Assembly: GCA_964434955.1 (NCBI GenBank)
Contig: CAYSXI010000150.1
Span: 1-13,112 of the forward strand
Direction of reading: 5' to 3'
Source: JANQLU01 sp964434955
Lineage (GTDB): Bacteria > Planctomycetota > Planctomycetia > Pirellulales > Pirellulaceae
DNA: 13,112 bases
Shown here: positions 1 to 6,772 of the stretch, piece by piece
How the letters are laid out: each line of letters opens with the position of its first letter
How positions within the stretch are numbered: the first letter of the stretch is position 1
The notes under the pieces: generated by a model
What the model was told of the DNA's origin: nothing
The model's input: the letters and a program-made list of their open reading frames with translations, nothing else
Databases searched by the model: none
Program-made: the position numbers and the translations under genes

Positions 1-1
1 G

Positions 2-100
2 TTCGTCAATGCTGACGAGATCTCAATCGTGACGGAAGTTCAAGACGACAAGAAGGAATGGAAGAAGTTCAACAAAGGAAAAATGACTCGAAAGAAATGA
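2..100 (+). CDS. C-terminal end of an unidentified protein (partial)
   Basis: An open frame runs in from the left edge and ends at a TGA at 98-100. The 32 visible residues are highly charged and end in a lysine-rich tail (KKFNKGKMTRKK). No family can be recognised from so short a piece. The frame is open from the first full codon, and the downstream gene converges on it with a gap of only 30 bases, as expected of a real gene end. It could still be a chance frame. Confidence 0.45.
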   Translation, partial: FVNADEISIVTEVQDDKKEWKKFNKGKMTRKK

Positions 101-130
101 CTCGACAACCTTTGGTTGAACGCAGATGGC

Positions 131-790
131 CTAAGTCGATCTTCTACGCCCCGGTCGTCGGTACGCCAAGCCGATCAAGGCAAAACCCAGAAAACCAAGG
201 CTTCCCGGTTCAGGAATCGTGCTAGTCGCCGCAACCTGGAATTGATTGAGCATCGGCTGCGAATTGACGCCTTGGCCATTGGAAGGCTGATTTTCGCCAC
301 CGCCAAATGAAACATTGATGAATCCGACTTGCGATGTTTGATTCGGACTCCCACCCTGCGACCAGAAAATTTGTTGAACGAAAAAGGTGGCAAAGGGATC
401 GATTCTCACTCGTGATTCAAAACGAATTTCGGCGTGATCGCCCTCCGGCAATCCGGGAAACGACATTTCGTGTTCGTTGACCGCTAGATCGGAATCAAAC
501 CGCATGATTCGAGCTCCGGCATTGGTCGGGAGAAACGAAAAATTTGTCGGACCCGTGATATGAATCGCGTAGTCCGTAATATTGGCTGCCGTGAACCCGG
601 CGCCCGTCGTGCCATCCGTTTCGATAAACCCTCCAGCGAGCGAAAAACCATTGCTCAAAACAACCGGATTGATGTCATAGACGATATCCGATTTTGCATG
701 ACGAACGGTACCTAGTGAGATAAGAAGCAGTGCCGCCAGGGAAGCAAGAGAAACTCGTCGGTTCAATATCTGGTTTTTGGTGAACATCAA
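131..790 (-). CDS. PEP-CTERM sorting domain protein, secreted/surface
   Basis: A 219-residue protein. It has an N-terminal signal peptide (basic NRR, then a hydrophobic stretch around residues 14-28, likely cleaved near HAKS). The middle is a beta-rich, low-cysteine region of about 150 residues with many Gly, Asn and Phe. The C-terminus is a classic PEP-CTERM signal: IPEPGSL at about residues 192-198, a hydrophobic segment, then a basic tail (YRRPGRRRST). Known of the family: such proteins are exported by Sec and processed at the PEP motif by an exosortase, then anchored or released at the surface. No exosortase lies in the window. The function of the middle region is not recognised. Two adjacent ATGs (790 and 787) are possible starts. 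A palindrome lies about 32 bases upstream of the start. Confidence 0.9.
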   Translation of the reverse strand: MMFTKNQILNRRVSLASLAALLLISLGTVRHAKSDIVYDINPVVLSNGFSLAGGFIETDGTTGAGFTAANITDYAIHITGPTNFSFLPTNAGARIMRFDSDLAVNEHEMSFPGLPEGDHAEIRFESRVRIDPFATFFVQQIFWSQGGSPNQTSQVGFINVSFGGGENQPSNGQGVNSQPMLNQFQVAATSTIPEPGSLGFLGFALIGLAYRRPGRRRST

Positions 791-821
791 AGAAGCAAAA
801 ATAAACGGGATGGGTCAAAAA

Positions 822-835
822 GGCGAAATTTCGCC
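822..835 (-). promoter_or_regulatory. Perfect 14-nt palindrome with T-run in the PEP-CTERM leader
   Basis: GGCGAAATTTCGCC is its own reverse complement. On the minus strand it is followed at once by TTTTT (817-821). As RNA it would form GGCGA/UCGCC with an AAUU loop plus a U-run, the shape of a small intrinsic terminator. It lies 32 bases upstream of the PEP-CTERM start on the same strand. It could be an attenuator in that leader, a stop for transcription from further upstream, or a DNA operator. The sequence cannot separate these. Confidence 0.5.
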
Positions 836-859
836 CGTCATGTGAATCAGGCGAGAACG

Positions 860-875
860 GAGCTCAAATCAGCTC
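860..875. repeat. Short inverted repeat GAGCT-N6-AGCTC
   Basis: A 5-bp inverted repeat with a 6-base spacer lies in the divergent intergenic region between the PEP-CTERM gene and the methyltransferase. It could be a small operator half-site pair. It is short enough to occur by chance. Confidence 0.25.
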
Positions 876-952
876 ACGGTTTTCCAAAATTTTTCAAGAT
901 TTGTCCCGACGTCGAAAAAAGGAACGCCAATTCGCTTGCCGAGGGGCTTTGC

Positions 953-958
953 TAGAAT
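953..958 (+). promoter_or_regulatory. Possible -10 box upstream of the methyltransferase
   Basis: TAGAAT occurs in the context GCTAGAATTC, one mismatch from the TATAAT consensus. No good -35 box stands at 16-18 bases upstream (nearest TTCGCT at 931-936). If used, transcription would start near 965, about 45 bases before the ATG at 1009. This favours 1009 over the TTG at 901 as the start of the gene. Confidence 0.3.
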
Positions 959-1008
959 TCAAAGTGCAGCCGCCAATTTTGTCGACACAACCTTTTTGCC
1001 AGCGCATC

Positions 1009-1758
1009 ATGCCAGTTTCATCGCATCCAAAGATTTACGATTCCATCGGACATGGTTATCGTGATTTCAGAAAACCGGACCCGCGGATTGCGGCCAAAAT
1101 ACGAAACGCGATCGGCGATGCCCGTCGCGTGTGTAATATTGGCGCAGGAACGGGCTCCTATGAACCTGAGGACTGCGAAGTCGTCGCGGTGGAACCGTCG
1201 GAGGAGATGATCGCTCAACGTACGAACGATCATTCGGTTGTTTGTTGCACCGCGGAAAAACTTCCCTTCGCAGATGGACAGTTCGACGTGGCCATGGCGG
1301 TCCTCACTTTACACCATTGGGTCGATCCGATCGCTGGTCTGTCGGAAATGAAACGCGTTGCCCAACGTCAAGTCATTTTGACTTTTGACACCCGCGTCGC
1401 AAACGAATTTTGGCTCGTACGCGATTACATGCCGGAAGCGCAGGGATTCGACGAGAAAAGAACGATTTCCATTGACACAATTGTCGGCGAGCTCGACGCA
1501 AAGAACATCGAAGTCGTTGAGATTCCTCACGATTGCATCGACGGATTCCAGGGCGCCTACTGGCGACGACCGGACGAATACCTGAAACCGGAAGTTCGTT
1601 CAGCGATTTCCAGCTTCGCCCAATTGCCAAACGACTTGGTCGAAAAAGTTGTCAATCAACTCTCGATCGACTTAACGTCTGGGGCCTGGGCGAAGCGATA
1701 CAGTGAATGGATGTCGAAAGAAACAGCCGATCTAGGCTACCGATTGATTTCAACCTAA
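1009..1758 (+). CDS. Class I SAM-dependent methyltransferase (Methyltransf_11 type)
   Basis: 249 residues from the ATG at 1009. The fold is shown by motif I, VCNIGAGTGSYE (residues 41-52), which binds S-adenosylmethionine. The acidic residue after the second strand follows (E62 in VEPSEEM), then the LPFADGQFDVAMAV stretch (85-98) ending in TLHHW, typical of UbiE/Methyltransf_11 enzymes. The substrate cannot be told from the sequence. The frame is open back to a TTG at 901, but the extra 36 residues are basic and poorly structured and overlap a possible -10 box, so 1009 is preferred. No clear SD is seen. The VOC gene follows after 20 bases and is likely co-transcribed. Confidence 0.88.
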   Translation: MPVSSHPKIYDSIGHGYRDFRKPDPRIAAKIRNAIGDARRVCNIGAGTGSYEPEDCEVVAVEPSEEMIAQRTNDHSVVCCTAEKLPFADGQFDVAMAVLTLHHWVDPIAGLSEMKRVAQRQVILTFDTRVANEFWLVRDYMPEAQGFDEKRTISIDTIVGELDAKNIEVVEIPHDCIDGFQGAYWRRPDEYLKPEVRSAISSFAQLPNDLVEKVVNQLSIDLTSGAWAKRYSEWMSKETADLGYRLIST

Positions 1759-1767
1759 AAAAAATTC

Positions 1768-1771
1768 AAGG
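1768..1771 (+). promoter_or_regulatory. Ribosome binding site deciding the TTG start at 1779
   Basis: AAGG stands 7 bases before the TTG at 1779. That TTG sits directly before the conserved start of the VOC fold. The alternative ATG at 1707 lies inside the preceding methyltransferase gene and adds 24 residues that do not belong to the fold. Confidence 0.4.
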
Positions 1772-1778
1772 TCGCGCA

Positions 1779-2231
1779 TTGCCAATTCAAGTAAAACAAA
1801 TTGACCATGTCGAGCTCACGGTGCCCGATCGATTCGAAGCCGCCCAATGGTACGAAAAGATCCTTGGCCTCCAGGTCATCGACCGTTGCAAAGGCTGGGC
1901 GGATGATCCGCAAGGCCCATTGATGATTGGCACGAAAGAGGCGGATACCAAATTGGCGCTTTTTGAGGGTGCGCCCAAGGGCTCAAAAAGAAACGTGGGG
2001 TTTCATCTGGTCGCCTTTCGCGTGGATGGCCAGGAATTCCTTGACCTGCTCGATGAGCTTTCGGAGTTGTCGTTGACAAACACCAACGGCATCGTGCTAT
2101 CTCGCAACTCGGTCGTCGATCATGAACTTGCATTCTCCATCTATTTTTCGGACCCTTGGGGCAACGAGTTGGAAATCACCACCTATGCCCATGAAATGGT
2201 GCGTCAATTTTTGAGTAACGCCCAAGGTTGA
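1779..2231 (+). CDS. VOC / glyoxalase-bleomycin resistance superfamily protein
   Basis: 150 residues from a TTG start; a longer form from the ATG at 1707 has 174. It opens with VKQIDHVELTVPD and the AAQWYEKILGLQV helix (residues 21-33), the usual first beta-alpha unit of the vicinal oxygen chelate fold. It closes with SIYFSDPWGNELEITTY. Candidate metal ligands are H10, H76 (in GFHLVAF) and E132 (in LEITTY), matching the H/H/E pattern of metal-dependent VOC enzymes. The family includes glyoxalase I, extradiol dioxygenases, epimerases and thiol transferases such as FosA; this member cannot be assigned further. It follows the methyltransferase by 20 bases, so the two may act on related small molecules (inference). 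Confidence 0.85.
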   Translation: MPIQVKQIDHVELTVPDRFEAAQWYEKILGLQVIDRCKGWADDPQGPLMIGTKEADTKLALFEGAPKGSKRNVGFHLVAFRVDGQEFLDLLDELSELSLTNTNGIVLSRNSVVDHELAFSIYFSDPWGNELEITTYAHEMVRQFLSNAQG

Positions 2232-2389
2232 AAGGCGGAACGAATCGAACGCCGTTCTGGTGACTTGCAGGATCAGGCCGAGCGGGTGGAACAACTAAGA
2301 GAGAATATCGTCAACGAGCCTCGTTCCAATAAGTAGGCCCATTCCCACCGTACAATCGATAGCTTGAGAATAATACGTGTCCATTTTCC

Positions 2390-2413
2390 CGAGGCACAAT
2401 CCTTCGTGCCTCG
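2390..2413. repeat. Inverted repeat, 8-bp stem with 8-nt loop
   Basis: CGAGGCAC-aatccttc-GTGCCTCG is a perfect 8-bp hairpin. It stands 158 bases after the VOC gene and 72 bases before the next start. No T-run follows directly; the nearest T-rich stretch (TTCGCTTTTCC) starts 6 bases on. It could be a weak terminator for the methyltransferase-VOC transcript, a leader structure of the next gene or an operator. Otherwise 2232-2485 shows no convincing gene. Confidence 0.45.
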
Positions 2414-2485
2414 TGCGCGTTCGCTTTTCCGGCAAACCAAAGTAAACTTGGGAAGTCCCTTCGCCCGGTTTGCCCAAAGTTGACC

Positions 2486-2959
2486 ATGAAGATTCTTTCA
2501 ACCTTCGTACTGGTTCTTGGCTTGATGGTCACGACCTGGTTCATCTACACGCTGGATCATTGGCTTGGACTGGTTGCCTACTCGACCCGCTACCTGCTCT
2601 TTTGCGGTCTGTTTGGATTGATGGTCCACACTTCGTGGGCTTGCGCATTCCGAAAGCCAGCCAGGTGGCCAGGAATCCTTGCGTTCCTGGTGCTGGTTTC
2701 CGTCATGGTTTACCCGCCGCCCTCAGAGCGAATTCTTCGAACGGTCATGGTCAAAGTTCGGCCTGGCACGAGTGTTCATGCCATTGAACGGATCGTTAAA
2801 GAGCATTATGAAGGCAGCCGGTTTGTGATTCCGCAGATCACGCGGGAGGACACACGCGTTCACGTTTCCCTGATCAATCAACAACCGGGAAACTGTTCGG
2901 CGGTGACATTCATGATCGAAGATGGCGTCGTGGTCCGCCGCAGCTTCTCAGCCGACTAA
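2486..2959 (+). CDS. Small membrane protein of unknown function
   Basis: 157 residues from the ATG at 2486 (a TTG two codons upstream is less likely). Three hydrophobic segments lie at about residues 3-22, 31-51 and 62-78. The proline-rich YPPPSER then leads into a soluble C-terminal domain of about 75 residues. That domain (RPGTSVHAIERIVKEHY..., ending IEDGVVVRRSFSAD) has a helix followed by strands ending in a short 'dG.v' hairpin, loosely like SmpA/OmlA or DUF3862 modules. This is a weak resemblance only. No family is recognised. It ends 12 bases from the convergent stop of the PLP enzyme. Confidence 0.75.
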   Translation: MKILSTFVLVLGLMVTTWFIYTLDHWLGLVAYSTRYLLFCGLFGLMVHTSWACAFRKPARWPGILAFLVLVSVMVYPPPSERILRTVMVKVRPGTSVHAIERIVKEHYEGSRFVIPQITREDTRVHVSLINQQPGNCSAVTFMIEDGVVVRRSFSAD

Positions 2960-2971
2960 AGGCGCGAAAAA

Positions 2972-4147
2972 TCAACTTGCGCACGATTCCTTGAACGCCT
3001 TGGCGATTCGCTCGGGCTCAAGGTTCAACAGCGTATCGTTGACTTTCATGAGAATCGATTTTGTCCCCGTAGGGCGAACTCGAATCTTGTGGTCCGTCCA
3101 AAGTTTTCCTGCCAACGCCCTGGCCCCGATCCCGGTGAGTTTCAGCTCGGATGTATTGCTCCGGCGGGCAAGTGATTCGACTTGCAATCCTTCTATTTTG
3201 TTCAGCATTCTGAACAGCTCGATTGAGCGCTCACTTGCCCTCTTCATTCGATCCTCGAATCCATTCAGAAAGTGCAGCGCGACCAACGCATTTGGCCAGT
3301 TTTGGTACATCACGCAGCCATACAACTTCATCCACTTTCTGACCTTTGAAATGGTTTCTCGAGTCCCGGTCAAAATCGCCCCGGATGAAGCCCCGAGGTA
3401 TTTGTAAAGTGATATATAGACGGTATCAAAATACGAAGCGTACTTTTCGATCGCGACTCCGGCCCAAGTCGAAGCCATATACAGGCGTGCGCCGTCAAGA
3501 TGCATTCCAATTCCTCGCTCGCGCGCAAATGCGGAAACACGAGCGATTTCGCCAAGATCGAAAATTTCCTCTTGCCTGCGTCGCACTGTGTTCTCGATCG
3601 AGATGGCGCCGATCTCCGTTTGGAAAACCTCGTTTCGTCGAAAGTTCCCGATGGCGCTCTGTAAATCTTCGAGCGTAAAATTGGCCTTCCCAACGGCCAA
3701 AGGCATCAATCGCTTACCGTGAACTTGCTGCGCCGCATCCGACTCATCGCGATACACATGACTTTGTTCCTGAACAAAGACTTTACTTCTGGCTCCTGAG
3801 AGGACTTTGATGGCCAATTGGTTGGCAAGCGTACCGCTTGGCAGAAAAACAGCTGATTCGTGACCGGTGATTTTCACGAATTTGCGTTCGAGCTTTTCCA
3901 CAGCTCCGCCCCGACCATATTGGTCCTGAATTCGCGGGTCTTGCTCAATCAGTTTCTGCAGCAATTGGGCATACTCGAAGGGTGAAAGGACGCGACCGTC
4001 GCTGGACAAATCAACCGCGACTTTCTCTTCCAATCGAGGTCTTGGCGATGCGAAATTTTCTTTGCCCGTTTTCGCACCGATGTTTCCACTTAGAGCGGCG
4101 CCGATTGACAATGCGCCACCAACTTTCAGCAGGTTTCTTCGATCCAT
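2972..4147 (-). CDS. Tat-exported threonine aldolase / beta-eliminating lyase-like PLP enzyme
   Basis: 391 residues, fold type I PLP enzyme of the threonine aldolase/aromatic amino acid beta-eliminating lyase family. Visible motifs are SGTLANQ (104-110, cofactor phosphate region), HLDGARLYMA (216-225; D218 would contact the pyridine nitrogen) and SLYKYLGASSG (246-256), with K249 as the Schiff-base lysine. The N-terminus is a twin-arginine signal: DRRNLLK, a Gly/Ala-rich hydrophobic stretch to about residue 24, then GAK. Family members split threonine or allo-threonine to glycine and acetaldehyde in the cytoplasm, so export is unusual. Tat exports folded, cofactor-loaded enzymes, which fits. 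The true substrate is uncertain. It is the second gene of an operon, 9 bases after the membrane-protein gene, with only a GAGAG-type SD. Confidence 0.87.
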   Translation of the reverse strand: MDRRNLLKVGGALSIGAALSGNIGAKTGKENFASPRPRLEEKVAVDLSSDGRVLSPFEYAQLLQKLIEQDPRIQDQYGRGGAVEKLERKFVKITGHESAVFLPSGTLANQLAIKVLSGARSKVFVQEQSHVYRDESDAAQQVHGKRLMPLAVGKANFTLEDLQSAIGNFRRNEVFQTEIGAISIENTVRRRQEEIFDLGEIARVSAFARERGIGMHLDGARLYMASTWAGVAIEKYASYFDTVYISLYKYLGASSGAILTGTRETISKVRKWMKLYGCVMYQNWPNALVALHFLNGFEDRMKRASERSIELFRMLNKIEGLQVESLARRSNTSELKLTGIGARALAGKLWTDHKIRVRPTGTKSILMKVNDTLLNLEPERIAKAFKESCAS

Positions 4148-4156
4148 TTTCTCTCT

Positions 4157-4921
4157 CTATTTCGAAATTTGGACAGGAGGTTTTAACTGTCCCAGCTTTC
4201 GGTTCAGTTCCTTCCACCCGTATACGTGCCCACGGAAGGCAATGTCCGCGTCATGGTATTCCGTTCCGAACGCGTAAAGTACCGGAGCCTGATCTTTCCA
4301 GCCAATCTCAGCCAAAGTTTTCTGACTTGCTGCGATCCTATTCCCTAGTCCCTTCTGTCGGAGATACGCCTCCGCTGTTTGAATCTGTTTCGTCTCATCC
4401 GCCGCAAATCCAAATTCCCCCAAGTTGTTGATGTCAAAGTACCCGACCATCGGGCGCATGTAGATCCACACGATGTAGCTGATTTTTGCCGGATCGATCT
4501 GGTTCATTCGGAACTTGACCGCTTCCGGCAACGGTTTGTGATCGTGCTGGCAAATGACATAAACACAAGAATCCGGAAGCTCTCGTTCGGTCCAAAACGG
4601 TTCGAACTTCAGCTCCATGCCGACGAGGTTTACCGCAGCTTGATTCCCTTCCAACTTGACATGGCCCACCGGGAAGCGAAAAAGCGAATGCCCCAATTTT
4701 TTTGAGACGAAGGCCGAAAGGGCGAAGACCGCGCCGAAAATAAAAAGACCTGCCCCGATTCCGACGGGAAGAACCACTCGCCCCGCTCGATTCCCTTCAA
4801 CATTTGCCATGACCAGGAAACAAATTGGCAAGACAACGAGTCCCGAAACAGCTAAGCCGATCAATACCGCGAGCCACCCGGCAGCGGAAATGTTCTGCAG
4901 ACGAACTCTTGGGATATTCAA
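4157..4921 (-). CDS. Two-TM membrane protein of unknown function
   Basis: 254 residues from a TTG start with a strong SD (AGGAG, 6-base spacer). Two hydrophobic segments (about residues 13-38 and 48-72) are separated by a short loop (VEGNRAGR), followed by a soluble domain of about 180 residues. That domain contains VYVICQHDHKP, KISYIVWIYMRP and YAFGTEYHDADIAFRGHVYGW, with several His/Asp/Tyr clusters. No family is recognised. It lies 9 bases upstream of the Tat-exported PLP enzyme on the same strand, so the two are probably made together, and the membrane protein could hold or serve that enzyme at the membrane (inference). Confidence 0.8.
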   Translation of the reverse strand: MNIPRVRLQNISAAGWLAVLIGLAVSGLVVLPICFLVMANVEGNRAGRVVLPVGIGAGLFIFGAVFALSAFVSKKLGHSLFRFPVGHVKLEGNQAAVNLVGMELKFEPFWTERELPDSCVYVICQHDHKPLPEAVKFRMNQIDPAKISYIVWIYMRPMVGYFDINNLGEFGFAADETKQIQTAEAYLRQKGLGNRIAASQKTLAEIGWKDQAPVLYAFGTEYHDADIAFRGHVYGWKELNRKLGQLKPPVQISK

Positions 4922-4927
4922 TCGATT

Positions 4928-4932
4928 CTCCT
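4928..4932 (-). promoter_or_regulatory. Shine-Dalgarno site deciding a TTG start
   Basis: On the minus strand, AGGAG is followed by 6 bases (AATCGA) and then TTG at 4921. This is one of the clearest SD sites in the window and supports a TTG start for the two-TM membrane protein. Confidence 0.65.
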
Positions 4933-5223
4933 AGGGGAAGTCGGCGCATAACGAAACGAAGCAGCCCAACATGAAACGCTTGATTGTAAACATTCCCGCG
5001 TGGCGGGTGTTTGTCCGGCCGGAAAGCTCAAATCGATCAGCCGAGCTGGACGTACGAAGTGGTCATTCCAATTGGTACGAATCGGCCAATCCTATGGAAA
5101 TGCAGGAACGTAAAAACCCGCGAGTCATGACTTGCCAAATCGTGAGCCTCGCGGACCCGCCTATTTCCCGCATCTTTCTGGCACTAGCCAAAACTCCTTC
5201 AAATTCCAGGGGATAGGTCGCCC
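4933..5223. other. Divergent intergenic region without a convincing gene
   Basis: This lies between the minus-strand membrane-protein operon and the MarR promoter. It holds a bulged hairpin at 4988-5012 (AAACA-TT-CCCGC, loop GTG, GCGGG-TGTTT) and a minus-strand TACAAT (4983-4988) that could be a -10 box for the left operon, with no good -35. Small palindromes CCGGCCGG (5014-5021) and CCAATTGG (5067-5074) also occur. Short frames on both strands here look like chance. Confidence 0.4.
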
Positions 5224-5252
5224 TTGACAAATTACCTGTTGCAACATATAAA
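5224..5252 (+). promoter_or_regulatory. Near-consensus sigma70 promoter of the MarR operon
   Basis: TTGACA (5224-5229), a 17-base spacer, then TATAAA (5247-5252): a perfect -35, one mismatch in the -10 and ideal spacing. The ATG at 5259 stands 6 bases after the -10 box, so the expected transcription start falls on or next to the A of the ATG. The mRNA is therefore predicted to be leaderless, and no SD precedes the ATG. Confidence 0.8.
5237..5246. promoter_or_regulatory. Candidate MarR autoregulatory operator
   Basis: TGTTGCAACA is a perfect 10-bp palindrome in the promoter spacer, directly touching the -10 box. Its half-site GCAAC (5241-5245) recurs at 5262-5266, 21 bases or two helical turns away, just after the start codon. 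A dimer bound here would block polymerase, as is usual for MarR autorepression. The assignment is from position and symmetry only. Confidence 0.5.
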
Positions 5253-5258
5253 TAACTC

Positions 5259-5747
5259 ATGGCAACCAGAGAGCAAAAGACGACGGGCCTTGCAGGTGAG
5301 ATTGGGAAACGGGACTCGTTTTCCAATTTGCAGCAAGAAACCTTTTTGAATCTGTTACGGACTCATGCCAAACTTTCCAGCCAATTCAAGCAACAAATTT
5401 TTCGGCCGATGGGGATCTCCCATGAAAAATATAACGTGCTTCGAATTCTGGCGGGCGAAGCAAGGCCGATGCAGATTTACGAAATTGCGGAACGAATGGT
5501 GACCCCCAGCACCGATATTTCGCGGCTCATCGAAAGGCTGGTCGATTCGGGCCTCGTTTCGCGAGAGAAGTGTCGCGAAGATGGGCGCGTGGTTTGGATC
5601 GACTTGACCAGGCAAGGCCGAAACCTGTTAAAGAAGATTGCGAAACCTCTAATGGACCTACACGCATCGCAATTCGCCGGACTCTCGGAAAAGGAATTGG
5701 GTCAGTTGAATCAACTGCTTTTTAAAGCCAGGCAGGACGCCGAATAA
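5259..5747 (+). CDS. MarR-family winged-helix transcriptional regulator
   Basis: 162 residues, normal for the family. A dimerisation helix (about 24-45) leads into the winged helix-turn-helix (about 54-125). The likely recognition helix follows VTPSTDISRLIERL (81-94), and the wing is SREKCREDGRVVWIDLT (101-117), with the family's DGR signature. A C-terminal helix (about 130-160) completes the dimer interface. One cysteine (C105) sits in the wing, not at the N-terminal redox-sensing position known from OhrR. It is first in the operon, 53 bases before the pirin. The start at 5259 has no SD and fits leaderless translation. It probably represses its own operon; the inducer is unknown. Confidence 0.9.
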   Translation: MATREQKTTGLAGEIGKRDSFSNLQQETFLNLLRTHAKLSSQFKQQIFRPMGISHEKYNVLRILAGEARPMQIYEIAERMVTPSTDISRLIERLVDSGLVSREKCREDGRVVWIDLTRQGRNLLKKIAKPLMDLHASQFAGLSEKELGQLNQLLFKARQDAE

Positions 5748-5788
5748 AATTTTTTTGCATTTATGTGTTGAAACAGATATCGAGCTTC

Positions 5789-5793
5789 GGGAG
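5789..5793 (+). promoter_or_regulatory. Shine-Dalgarno site deciding the pirin start
   Basis: GGGAG stands 7 bases before the ATG at 5801. It favours this start over the in-frame GTG at 5765, which would add 12 residues with no role in the cupin fold. Confidence 0.6.
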
Positions 5794-5800
5794 TTTATCC

Positions 5801-6709
5801 ATGCGAAAACCCAAACGAATTCTTCAGGCCAGACCGCATGTGGAAGGAGCCGGCGTGCATTTGCATCGCGGATTCGGTTTTGGCGACACCACGGATTTCG
5901 ATCCCTTCTTATTGTTTGACGATTTTCGAAACGACGATCCCAGTCAGTTTCTGAATGGGTTCCCCTGGCACCCGCACCGTGGAATTGAAACGATCACGTA
6001 CGTGCTTGCGGGCGAAGTCGATCACCGAGACAGCCTTGGAAACCAGGGAACATTGGCCGCAGGAGATATTCAGTGGATGACCGCGGGCAGCGGCATTCTG
6101 CATCAGGAGATGCCGCAGGGTGATTCGCAAGGGCGCGTTCATGGATTCCAGCTCTGGGCCAACCTTCCCGCAAAACACAAAATGACCAAGCCGCGCTACC
6201 AGGATGTAGCGTCAAAAGAAATCCCGACGGTCGTTGACGACGATGGTACCATCGTGCGTATTCTCTGTGGGGACTTTTGGGGAAAGACTGGCCCGGTCCA
6301 GGGAATTGCCGCCGAGCCGCGTTATCTGGATATCACCTTGCCGCCCAACACGACGCGTTCGATTCCCGTTGAAACCACCCGTCACGCGTTTGCCTATATC
6401 ATCGCGGGAACGGTCCGTTTTCATGGTGCCTCGGATCCCAAGTCCGTACGGATTGAGGACCCGATGAATCATGGCGTAGAACTCCAGCAATTCGCCGGCA
6501 ACCGGTCGTTGGTTTTGTTTGATCAAGGCGATTCCATCCAAGTCGAATCGGGAGAAGAAGGCGGACAATTTTTGCTCGTCTCAGGCGAACCGATCAAAGA
6601 ACCGGTCGCTTGGCGAGGTCCCATCGTCATGAATACGAAGGATGAAATTCGACAGGCGTTTCGTGAACTCGACGAGGGATCATTCATCAAAAATCAACCT
6701 AAATCTTGA
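5801..6709 (+). CDS. Pirin-family bicupin iron protein
   Basis: 302 residues from the ATG at 5801. The N-terminal cupin carries WHPHRGIETITY and GILHQEMP, giving H57, H59, H101 and E103, the full four-ligand iron site of pirins (H56, H58, H101 and E103 in human pirin). The C-terminal cupin includes RFHGASD and the usual LLVSGEPIKEPVAWRGPIVMN signature near the end. Pirins bind one Fe; some have quercetin 2,3-dioxygenase activity and others act as redox-dependent partners of other proteins. The bacterial substrate here cannot be read from the sequence. It sits between a MarR regulator and an Fe-S flavoprotein, which suggests an iron- or redox-linked role. Confidence 0.92.
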   Translation: MRKPKRILQARPHVEGAGVHLHRGFGFGDTTDFDPFLLFDDFRNDDPSQFLNGFPWHPHRGIETITYVLAGEVDHRDSLGNQGTLAAGDIQWMTAGSGILHQEMPQGDSQGRVHGFQLWANLPAKHKMTKPRYQDVASKEIPTVVDDDGTIVRILCGDFWGKTGPVQGIAAEPRYLDITLPPNTTRSIPVETTRHAFAYIIAGTVRFHGASDPKSVRIEDPMNHGVELQQFAGNRSLVLFDQGDSIQVESGEEGGQFLLVSGEPIKEPVAWRGPIVMNTKDEIRQAFRELDEGSFIKNQPKS

Positions 6710-6711
6710 TA

Positions 6712-6729
6712 TTTGCCGCGACCGGCAAA
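6712..6729 (+). repeat. Intercistronic hairpin just after the pirin stop
   Basis: TTTGCCG-cgac-CGGCAAA is a perfect 7-bp stem with a 4-base loop, starting 3 bases after the pirin stop and 56 bases before the next start. No T-run follows, so it is unlikely to be a full terminator. It could protect the upstream message end, mark a processing site or cause partial termination that lowers the third gene relative to the first two. Confidence 0.5.
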
Positions 6730-6772
6730 ACTCACTTTCATTCAATGCACGCAGGAAGACGTTCAAAGGTAA

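Noticed and set aside
116..310. Plus-strand 64-codon frame
   Set aside because: It lies antisense to the conserved PEP-CTERM coding region and shows no family features.
2295..2544. Minus-strand frames of 68 and 77 codons
   Set aside because: They overlap the start of the small membrane protein and the hairpin at 2390, lack any recognisable domain and have no clear ribosome site.
4988..5012. Bulged hairpin as a terminator
   Set aside because: It lacks a T-run on either strand and sits between divergent genes, where no terminator is needed.
4971..5326. Short frames on both strands in the divergent region (81 codons +, 87 codons -)
   Set aside because: The minus frame runs through the strong MarR promoter and start; the plus frame has no recognisable domain or SD. 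Both look like chance.
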